In this document: positions 34,554 through 42,553 of the stretch, piece by piece
Layout: the number at the start of each line of letters is the position of its first letter
Position numbering within the stretch: position 1 is the first letter of the stretch
From: Sphingobium sp. YR768
GTDB taxonomy: Bacteria > Pseudomonadota > Alphaproteobacteria > Sphingomonadales > Sphingomonadaceae
Length of the DNA: 42,553 nt
NCBI RefSeq assembly: GCF_900111125.1
Contig: NZ_FOGE01000036.1
Location: 1-42,553, forward strand
Direction of reading: 5' to 3'
The notes under the pieces: generated by a model
The model's input: the letters and a program-made list of their open reading frames with translations, nothing else
What the model was told of the DNA's origin: nothing
Databases searched by the model: none
Translations under genes and position numbers: made by a program

Positions 34554-34817
34554 TCAGCGTTGCACCGCTGGTGCATCCCGGAGCCGTACGCCACGACCCT
34601 TGCCTTGGCTGGGCGCGTTGTCGCCAATGAGTTCGATACCAGCTCGCTCAAGTGCCGAAATGACCCTGACAAGCGAGTCCACGACCCCCCGCACCTGCCC
34701 GCCGGATGTTTCCATGCGCTGGATCGTCGGCAGCGATACGCCGGCGAGCGCCGCCAATTCTTTCTGGTCGATCCCGAGCAAGGCGCGCGCCGCCCGCAGC
34801 TGCTGTGATGTAATCAT
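34554..34817 (-). CDS. XRE-family HTH regulator
   Basis: The 87-residue protein starts MITSQQLRAARALLGIDQKELAALAGVS, a textbook XRE HTH, with recognition helix PTIQRMETSGG and a C-terminal extension GVVDSLVRVISALERAGIELIGDN. It heads a minus-strand cluster with the PhnA-domain and ACP genes and is divergent to the operon at 34931, with 113 bp between. It could control either direction. Confidence 0.85.
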   Translation of the reverse strand: MITSQQLRAARALLGIDQKELAALAGVSLPTIQRMETSGGQVRGVVDSLVRVISALERAGIELIGDNAPSQGKGRGVRLRDAPAVQR

Positions 34818-34930
34818 CCCCCTTTTATGATGCTTCAGACATCAGAATTCAATCTTACAAATTCATGATGCGTATGTTAGGTGAGCGTTCGTGTTCATGT
34901 GCCTTCGTTCGTGAACCGGGGACGTGAGCC

Positions 34931-35239
34931 GTGAACGTTCTGCTGAGCGATGAAACCCGATTTACGAACGAAGGCGCATTGACGGTTCGAATGCCAGAGG
35001 CTGCGTTGAGTATAAGTAATGATTCAGATGGATTGGCCCCGATTGAGGGCGCAGACATGCCCGATGCGACACAGGGAGAAGCCGTTCACAGGCTGCTCAA
35101 GCGGTTGCCGCAATGGCTGCGTTCCGATCTGGCTTCTTCGGATCCATTACTCCGCGAACGGGCGGAAGAGGCGCTGTTTGCGATGACCATAGCCTGCCTC
35201 GGAACCGTGGATAGCCGACAGGCAGGCGAGGTGTCATGA
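34931..35239 (+). CDS. Hypothetical protein, first gene of the DUF1275 operon
   Basis: The 102-residue acidic protein starts at a GTG (34931). An internal ATG at 35057 (MPDATQGEAV) may be the real start. The C-terminal half is helical (VHRLLKRLPQWLRSDL, then RERAEEALFAMTIA). No recognised family. The stop overlaps the next start in ATGA, indicating translational coupling. Confidence 0.5.
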   Translation: MNVLLSDETRFTNEGALTVRMPEAALSISNDSDGLAPIEGADMPDATQGEAVHRLLKRLPQWLRSDLASSDPLLRERAEEALFAMTIACLGTVDSRQAGEVS

Positions 35240-35454
35240 AGCTGGGAGAGCGATTCAGGGGGTTCCTTTTGCTCCAGAACATGATGCTGAAGGATTTCAT
35301 CAGACATGGCCTTGCTAATCGATCGCTCGCAACTGAGGACGCCGCGCGCCTGCACCGGGTAGCAAGCCTGAATCTTCAGGAAATTGCCCGGTGGGACAGG
35401 GATCTTTCGAGTGGCGGCGTGAGCAAGCCGTTTGGTAAAGATCACGCCGAATGA
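35236..35454 (+). CDS. Small hypothetical protein coupled to DUF1275 gene
   Basis: The 72-residue helical protein (MKLGERFRGFLLLQNMMLKDFIRHGLANRSLATEDAARL, written here only as the motif RGFLLLQNMM and downstream helices) is coupled by 4-nt overlaps to both neighbours. No family recognised. Its conservation as a coupled unit would test whether it is functional. Confidence 0.5.
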   Translation: MKLGERFRGFLLLQNMMLKDFIRHGLANRSLATEDAARLHRVASLNLQEIARWDRDLSSGGVSKPFGKDHAE

Positions 35455-36116
35455 ACCGGTATGGCCGGAAAATATGGGGGGTTGCAGCGTGTTTCGCCGC
35501 TCTTGCAGGCTATGTCGATGCCTTGGGCTTCCTCTATCTGGGAGGTTTTTTCGTCTCTTTTATGAGCGGCAACTCAACGCGGCTTGCGGTCGGCCTGAGT
35601 ACGCATTTGTCGGACGCGGCGACGGCGGCCGGATTGATCGGATCGTTTGTGGTCGGCGTGATGCTGGGTTCGTTTTGTGGCCGTGTGATTCAGCGTTCCA
35701 GGCATAGCGCGCTGATATATCTCATCGCGGTCATGCTATCGGCGGCGGCGCTGCTCGCCATGTTCGGCGCCAATTGGGCAGCCGCCGCCGTGCTGGCGAT
35801 GGCGATGGGCGCGGAGAACGCGCTCTTCGAGCGCGATGGAGAGGTCCAGATCGGCCTCACTTATATGACCGGCACGCTTGTGAAGTTCGGGCAGCACCTG
35901 CTTTCCGCTTTGATGGGTGGCGATCGCTTGGGGTGGTTGCCCTATCTGCTGCTATGGATTGGCCTGGTATCGGGCGCCATCCTGGGTGCTCTGAGCTATC
36001 GGCTTGTAGGGCACTTTGCGATCTGGGTAGCAGCGGGCGCTGCATTGCTTTTGGCGTCATGGCTTCATCACCGGCCCGTCCCGCTCGCAGGTCCGATCAG
36101 GAGAGCGGGTAAATGA
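35451..36116 (+). CDS. DUF1275 (YoaK-type) membrane protein
   Basis: The 221-residue protein has six or more transmembrane segments and the DUF1275 motif AGYVDALGFLYLGGFFVSFMSGNST near the N-terminus. Members are small multi-spanning proteins of unknown transport or sensing role. It overlaps the preceding and following genes by 4 nt. Coupling to a spermidine-synthase-like enzyme hints at a shared small-molecule function. Confidence 0.85.
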   Translation: MNRYGRKIWGVAACFAALAGYVDALGFLYLGGFFVSFMSGNSTRLAVGLSTHLSDAATAAGLIGSFVVGVMLGSFCGRVIQRSRHSALIYLIAVMLSAAALLAMFGANWAAAAVLAMAMGAENALFERDGEVQIGLTYMTGTLVKFGQHLLSALMGGDRLGWLPYLLLWIGLVSGAILGALSYRLVGHFAIWVAAGAALLLASWLHHRPVPLAGPIRRAGK

Positions 36117-37036
36117 CAGACGGGATCCCGCGCTCTGCCGACATCGATCTCGACATGTTTTACGATGTCGTTTTTGGTTTGCGCCTCGAACGTCCGGATC
36201 CTGGGTCAACTCTCCCTGACCGTTTTGGCAGCGCCAGCCATATTCCGGTTTCGCTGGATGCCCCCTTCGGCCCAACCGGCCCAATGTTGTTTCGCTTTGG
36301 AGACATACTCTCGCTCTTGTTCGGCTGGTCAACCGTTCAAAGCGGCATGCGGGTCAGCGATCCAGATCATCTGCTGTTCGATTATACGCGCGTGATGATG
36401 GGTTTCAGGCTGTTCAGGCCAGCGCCAAAGCATATCGAGATGATCGGCTTGGGCGGCGGATCGCTTGCCAAGGCGTGCTATCGCTCGCTTCCGGATTGCG
36501 ACATCACGGTGATCGAGATCGATCCGGAGGTGATTGCCCTGCGACGGCACTTCCACATCCCGCCGGACGATCACAGATTTCGCGTGATATGTGCCGACGG
36601 CGCCGACTATATCGCTGCGTCCACTGGCAAGCCGGATATCCTGTTCGTCGACGGTTTCGACAGCAAAGGCCTTTCCCCAACACTAAGTCATCAAGCCTTC
36701 TACGATAGCTGCCGCGCACGACTCGACCCTGATGGCTTACTGGTCGCCAACCTCTGCGACAACTCCACGGCCTTTGCGACACTTGTGCGTCGCATAGCTG
36801 CAAGTTTCGATGGTCGGGCGATCGCAATCCCAGCGGAAAAGAGAGGCAATCGCGTCGTCTTCGCCAGTCCCGAAGCCAGCTTTCCACCCTCGCTGGAGAT
36901 AATTGACAGTGCAGCCCAACGTCTTCGCCTTACCGACAGAGTCAATTACTCGATCAAAGCTAGGCGGATCAAACAAGCACTCCGCCGCTGGATTGTGAAT
37001 AATCCGCAGGGGCAAAATTTCCCGAACCCCTGTTAA
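36113..37036 (+). CDS. Spermidine synthase-like (SpeE-fold) methyltransferase-type protein
   Basis: The 307-residue protein has a class I Rossmann domain: motif I IGLGGGSLAKACY (about 109-121), the acidic strand VIEIDPEV, then ADGADYI and DILFVDGFDS. These match the SpeE family. Many such proteins are not true polyamine synthases, and the catalytic and substrate residues cannot be judged by eye. The first 80 residues are unlike SpeE tetramerisation strands. Last in the four-gene coupled operon, convergent with ietS, with 61 bp between. Confidence 0.75.
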   Translation: MTDGIPRSADIDLDMFYDVVFGLRLERPDPGSTLPDRFGSASHIPVSLDAPFGPTGPMLFRFGDILSLLFGWSTVQSGMRVSDPDHLLFDYTRVMMGFRLFRPAPKHIEMIGLGGGSLAKACYRSLPDCDITVIEIDPEVIALRRHFHIPPDDHRFRVICADGADYIAASTGKPDILFVDGFDSKGLSPTLSHQAFYDSCRARLDPDGLLVANLCDNSTAFATLVRRIAASFDGRAIAIPAEKRGNRVVFASPEASFPPSLEIIDSAAQRLRLTDRVNYSIKARRIKQALRRWIVNNPQGQNFPNPC

Positions 37037-37097
37037 CTACACGGATCAGACAGATACAGAATGTGGGCGAGTGGCACAGGGACCCCAACCATCGATA

Positions 37098-39437
37098 TCA
37101 GACTCGCACTCGAGCGCGTTGCCGGAGTCGCTCATAGAGCGCGACCTCGGCTTCATGCGATATCTCGACGCTGACTGCGAAATCTTGCTGCCCGGCGTCT
37201 CCCGCCCACCCTCCTGCACACCGCACCACCAAATAATAGGTGTCGCCATAGGTGCTGATGTCGCGTGAAAAGGTCACGGCAGCGGTTTGCAGGCTCGACT
37301 TCTCCCGAAGGGTCGAACTGGGCAAAAGCTTGCAGTTGAAGCGCGACGCCATGTCGGGCACGGCGCCTTCCGCTACCGTTCGTCGGCGAAAATGCTCGAA
37401 GATGTCGTCTGGCGCGCAACCGCGAATGAGCCGGAAGTTCATCGAGACGCCGTTGTAATCCAGCCTACTGTGCCGCACCGGCGGATCATAAGCGAGACTG
37501 ATCCGAATCGTGCGCCGGCCCCGTTCGGTCTGGAATGGTTCAGGTATTGGAATCTGATAGACCGCGAAATGATCGATCGACAGGGCATCCTCGGCGTAGA
37601 GGACAACGCGCGCATCATCGGAGAAAGCCGCCCGCTCACTGTCCACTCGGCCATAGCCGCACAAGGCCCGCTCTGCCCCGTCACCAAGGCCTGCGAGACG
37701 CCGTGTGCTCTCGTCCGGGATGGATGCACTTCCGGCCAGGAGCGCGCGCACGAGATTGGCTGAAGCATCAGGAAAGCGGGCCAAAATCTGGCTGGCCTTG
37801 AAGGCTACCAGCGGCGCCGCATGTGACGTACCTGAGCGGGCCGCAAACAAACGATCGACCGGACGGTAATGAAGCGACATGACACCGGCCTCGGGGCGAA
37901 CTTCGCCGCCTTGTAAAGAAGCGGTCGGCCCGTCGTAGATCAGGGTGCCGCCGACGTCGGTGAAATCCGGCTTGATCGCGCCACGCACTCCCGGTCCTGC
38001 GCGGGAGAAAGGCGATGGCTCGAACATATCGGTGATAGGCCGCACCCCAACATTGTCTTGGGCGCGTCGACTAAGTCCATTGCCATGCGCGATCGCTCCA
38101 ACTGTCACGATGTTCATGCCGCCGGCCGGTTCGCACAATCGGTTGGCATCCTCCATCAGATAGGCTGGATAGTTGGTGACGGCTTCCTCGATCCGCATTC
38201 CTCGCCGCGGTTGGCGGTTTCCTGCGGCGACAACAATGACGACATCAAGTTCGCGGACGAGCTCATCGAGCGTCTGTGCCCACGGACCAACCTTGCCGCC
38301 TTCAACCACCTTGGTACGATCGCCCAGTGCGATGACGAAGATCCGGCATCCGAACTCCTCATTCAGCCGGGTGATGGCTTCACGCATGAGGCGAGGGGCC
38401 AGGCGGCTGCTGGGGAAATTGCCGGTGTTGTCGATGACTTTTGCCGAACAGAGTCGGGCCTGGCGCACCAAACTGGGAGTGCTGAGTTGGGCACGCAGAT
38501 CGCCGAAGGTAGCAATCCCTCCGACGAAGGTTCCATGGCCATGATCGTCCGCAGTACCCAGAGTATCGGGAATGGCGATAGAACCGACGATGATATCTTC
38601 AATCAGCGGATGGTCGTTTACTCCGCTATCGATGATGCCGATGAGCGGTGCGTCATCGTCGAGTGCTTCCGGGTCGGGAAGTTCGGCGATAGTGAGATCG
38701 ATATTCTGCGCGGTGAGGAGATCGGGTTCTGGGGGTAAATCCACTTCCGCGATCTCCTCGATCGTCAGTAGTGCTCGCACAAGCCCACCATCGCAGCGAA
38801 GTCGGACCAAAGTCAGGTTAGGCCCGATGTGCCGGTCGAGTTCCTCGCCGTCGCGGGCTTCGGCATAGGCCACGATATCGTCGATCTTGCGTTCACGCAG
38901 ATCGCGGCGTCCGAGATCCCATAGTTCGATATCGACGACATAGGATTGGCCTGGCTGGAAATCCTCGACATCGACCAGTCCAGCTTCGCGCGCCCGCATG
39001 CCGATCCGGTCTCTGGGGGCCACGTCGCCGATAGATTCAATATTGGCGATAAACCCGGCGAAGGAGGGGTTCTGCTGCCCTGCCGGAGTGCCTCTGCCGT
39101 AGCTTTCGAGCTTACCGCGGAAGGCGGTCAGTTCGTCACTGGTAGAGAACAGAACCAGCGTACGATCCTCGTCGATCGAGAGAACCGTGAGGCCGACCTT
39201 ATTCCATTCCTCTTCGAGCAGCGGCCCACTCATCTGAACCCGGAGGATCAATGCAGGATCGACAGCATCGGCGCGGCGCCGACGTTGCTGAACCGCAACT
39301 GCCTGATTGAGTTCCTGCCCTAGGCGTTCACTATGCCCACCAGGATTGCGCGCCGGCGGCGGGCCACCACCGCCAGTTTTTCGGCGCGGCATCCGCTCGG
39401 GCAAGCGGACAAGCTGCAAATGATCATATTGTGCCAC
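37098..39437 (-). CDS. ietS: IetS-type subtilase (S8 serine protease)
   Basis: The 779-residue cytoplasmic protein has a 240-residue N-terminal extension and then a subtilisin domain with Asp270 (GIIDSGV), His301 (HGHGTFVGG), oxyanion Asn407 (AAGN) and Ser538 (SGTSHAAP). No signal peptide. A C-terminal jelly-roll-like region follows. The gene follows a AAA ATPase gene by 10 nt. This pairing matches IetAS of the Ti plasmid (ATPase antitoxin, protease toxin) and the anti-phage system of the same type. All catalytic residues are present. Confidence is high for the domain and good for the system. Confidence 0.88.
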   Translation of the reverse strand: MAQYDHLQLVRLPERMPRRKTGGGGPPPARNPGGHSERLGQELNQAVAVQQRRRRADAVDPALILRVQMSGPLLEEEWNKVGLTVLSIDEDRTLVLFSTSDELTAFRGKLESYGRGTPAGQQNPSFAGFIANIESIGDVAPRDRIGMRAREAGLVDVEDFQPGQSYVVDIELWDLGRRDLRERKIDDIVAYAEARDGEELDRHIGPNLTLVRLRCDGGLVRALLTIEEIAEVDLPPEPDLLTAQNIDLTIAELPDPEALDDDAPLIGIIDSGVNDHPLIEDIIVGSIAIPDTLGTADDHGHGTFVGGIATFGDLRAQLSTPSLVRQARLCSAKVIDNTGNFPSSRLAPRLMREAITRLNEEFGCRIFVIALGDRTKVVEGGKVGPWAQTLDELVRELDVVIVVAAGNRQPRRGMRIEEAVTNYPAYLMEDANRLCEPAGGMNIVTVGAIAHGNGLSRRAQDNVGVRPITDMFEPSPFSRAGPGVRGAIKPDFTDVGGTLIYDGPTASLQGGEVRPEAGVMSLHYRPVDRLFAARSGTSHAAPLVAFKASQILARFPDASANLVRALLAGSASIPDESTRRLAGLGDGAERALCGYGRVDSERAAFSDDARVVLYAEDALSIDHFAVYQIPIPEPFQTERGRRTIRISLAYDPPVRHSRLDYNGVSMNFRLIRGCAPDDIFEHFRRRTVAEGAVPDMASRFNCKLLPSSTLREKSSLQTAAVTFSRDISTYGDTYYLVVRCAGGWAGDAGQQDFAVSVEISHEAEVALYERLRQRARVRV

Positions 39438-39447
39438 TCGGGGCGAA

Positions 39448-40434
39448 TCAGACAGCGGTCATGCGGGAAGTCCGGCGTCGGCGGCGACGCTCATCGGCAA
39501 TGGCATCCAAAAAGTCCCTCTCCCTGACGAGTTTTCTTTTATCGATGATCGAGGCCTTGATCGCCTGAAGGCACAGACGCTCCAGTTCAGCGTAGGAATA
39601 GCCCTCAAGCTCGGCGAGATGCGCTTCCGGCTCGAAGCTCACAGCAACATTCTTGAAACGCATCTTGAGGAAGCGCGCGATCATCCTCGTGTCAGGGCGA
39701 TCGAACCAGATCACCTCGTCGAAGCGGCGCCAGATGGCCGGGTCTAGCGATTGGTCGAGATTGGTGGCAGCGACCACAAAGCCCTTGGGTTGAATTCGGT
39801 CGATGAAGATTAGCAGGCTGTTGACGACGCGCCGCAGTTCATTGTGCTCACCATCCTCATCGCGTGCGCGGGCCAGAGCATCGAACTCGTCAAAAAACAG
39901 GACGGAAGGTTGTTTGCGGGCGAACTCGAAAATCTTGCGAACGTTGGTGGCCGTTTCCCCCAGATAGGAGGAGATCAGCCGGTCAAGCTTTACGATGTAG
40001 AGAGGCAGCCCCAATTCGCCGGCGAAGATTTCAGCGCACAGCGTTTTGCCGCAACCGGGCGGTCCGCAGAAGAGGAGCTTTGAACGCACGGCAAGACCCC
40101 GCCGGCGGATCGTGTCCGCAGCCCGGGATTCACGCAGCAGCCCAAGAAAAATACGAATATTTTCCGGAGACAGGATGATGTCCTGCTTGTTGTGCGTCGG
40201 CTCCACCAATTCGACGAAATCACCCGCCGCTTCTGGGAACGGAATGAGCGGCGCCAAGGCTTTTGGACGGGAAGAACGGGCTGGGCCAGCATCGAGGGAT
40301 CGGCGAAGCGAACGAGCCAGGACACGGTTGTTCTTCTTTTCCTCTTCACCGATAATTTCTTCGGCGACGGCGCGGAATTCCTCCTCCCGTCCGTAGCTTG
40401 CCAGCAGCTTTTTCATCAACTCACCGCGCGCCAT
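39448..40434 (-). CDS. ietA: IetA-type AAA ATPase
   Basis: The 328-residue protein has a helical N-terminus (about 1-75) and one AAA domain with Walker A GPPGCGKT (Lys130), Walker B VLFFDEFD (Asp182-Glu183), a sensor-1 segment (VVAATN) and a RRFDEVIWF segment. I chose ATG 40434, which has AAGGA four nt upstream; the frame runs 40 codons further but without ribosome binding site. It is the first gene of the pair with the subtilase, the order known for ietAS. It lies 259 bp from the recombinase and is transcribed away from it. Confidence 0.88.
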   Translation of the reverse strand: MARGELMKKLLASYGREEEFRAVAEEIIGEEEKKNNRVLARSLRRSLDAGPARSSRPKALAPLIPFPEAAGDFVELVEPTHNKQDIILSPENIRIFLGLLRESRAADTIRRRGLAVRSKLLFCGPPGCGKTLCAEIFAGELGLPLYIVKLDRLISSYLGETATNVRKIFEFARKQPSVLFFDEFDALARARDEDGEHNELRRVVNSLLIFIDRIQPKGFVVAATNLDQSLDPAIWRRFDEVIWFDRPDTRMIARFLKMRFKNVAVSFEPEAHLAELEGYSYAELERLCLQAIKASIIDKRKLVRERDFLDAIADERRRRRRTSRMTAV

Positions 40435-40693
40435 CGTTCCTTGCCGTATATTTGCTCCAAGGGAGCATAGCTGGTTTGCGGAATTTCGCCATATGTTCCG
40501 GCAAGCCTCAGGCTCTTTTCCGGAACGATGGATTTCGGAGCAAAGTAAGCGCATTGATAAGCCAGTGTTCGGAATTGATCCCTTGTGGAGAGGGCCGGGG
40601 CTTCAGATCGCCGCGAGTGCTCGCGGTCTCAACCAACGCATATTTGGCCTCCAAAGCAGATCATGTTAGTTTTCTCCCATCCAGGAGACAGAA

Positions 40694-42421
<1,728 letters not shown>

Positions 42422-42500
42422 CCAACATATGTCGCCTCAATGAGGCGATATAAGAAAATGAATGGGTTTTGTGCGTGTGTAACAAAGCGCGAGCTATAAT

Positions 42501-42553
42501 GCCTGGCGACGCCCTACTCTTCCGGGGCTTGAGCCACAGTACCATTGGCGCAG
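42501..42553 (-). rRNA. rrf: 5S rRNA, 3' portion
   Basis: The minus strand reads CTGCGCCAATGGTACTGTGG, then the GGAAGAGTAGGGC and GTCGCCAGGC blocks that end bacterial 5S rRNA. The gene runs off the right edge of the window. The order 5S then initiator tRNA is common at the end of alphaproteobacterial rRNA operons. The 79 bp between it and the tRNA hold nothing else. Confidence 0.9.

Overview
The window looks like DNA from a sphingomonad (Alphaproteobacteria, Sphingomonadaceae). The clues are high GC content, a sphingonodin/syanodin-type lasso peptide locus with its isopeptidase, an F-type conjugation operon, and small zinc-ribbon and DUF proteins of the kind seen on sphingomonad accessory DNA. 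The assignment is from protein resemblance only; no database was searched.

Left end (1-7562). The first 32 bases read on the minus strand as the start of an IS5-family transposase. Immediately to its right lies only the C-terminal part of a TonB-dependent receptor, so the IS probably truncated the receptor gene. An intact secreted lasso-peptide isopeptidase (986-3109) follows with no gap. Convergent to it, on the minus strand, is a complete lasso biosynthesis operon: a 44-residue precursor A (5623-5757), a fused B1-B2 leader-recognition/protease protein (4891-5565) and the asparagine-synthetase-like cyclase C (3140-4894). The predicted core is 22 residues with an eight-residue Gly1-Asp8 ring and an ADD tail. 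Upstream on the same strand are a GntR-type regulator, an HTH protein and an unrecognised gene.

Middle (7563-29677). A divergent intergenic region carries four tandem 21-bp repeats. It is followed by a long, tightly overlapping F-type type IV secretion/mating operon: dsbC, traA, L, E, K, B, V, C, three small membrane-protein genes, traW, U, an unknown gene, traN split into two genes, trbC, an S26 signal peptidase, traF, a TrbB-like thioredoxin gene, traH and traG. No relaxase or coupling protein is present in the window, so the DNA-processing module must lie elsewhere.

Right part (29680-37036). This is an accessory stretch of small genes: a membrane protein next to traG, a bactofilin-like protein, a DUF4168 protein, small CxxC proteins, a PilZ gene broken by an in-frame amber codon, an HTH protein, a minus-strand XRE / PhnA-domain / acyl-carrier-protein cluster, and a four-gene coupled operon ending in a DUF1275 membrane protein and a spermidine-synthase-like protein.

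Right end (37098-42553). An AAA ATPase plus subtilase pair matches the IetAS toxin-antitoxin/anti-phage type. A serine recombinase follows, and the 3' end of its reading frame runs through an rRNA-operon terminator into the 3' half of an initiator tRNA gene. Beyond this lies the end of a 5S rRNA gene. The tRNA is therefore the likely right-hand attachment site of an integrated conjugative element that carries the T4SS, IetAS and probably the lasso cluster. The left boundary of the element is not visible.
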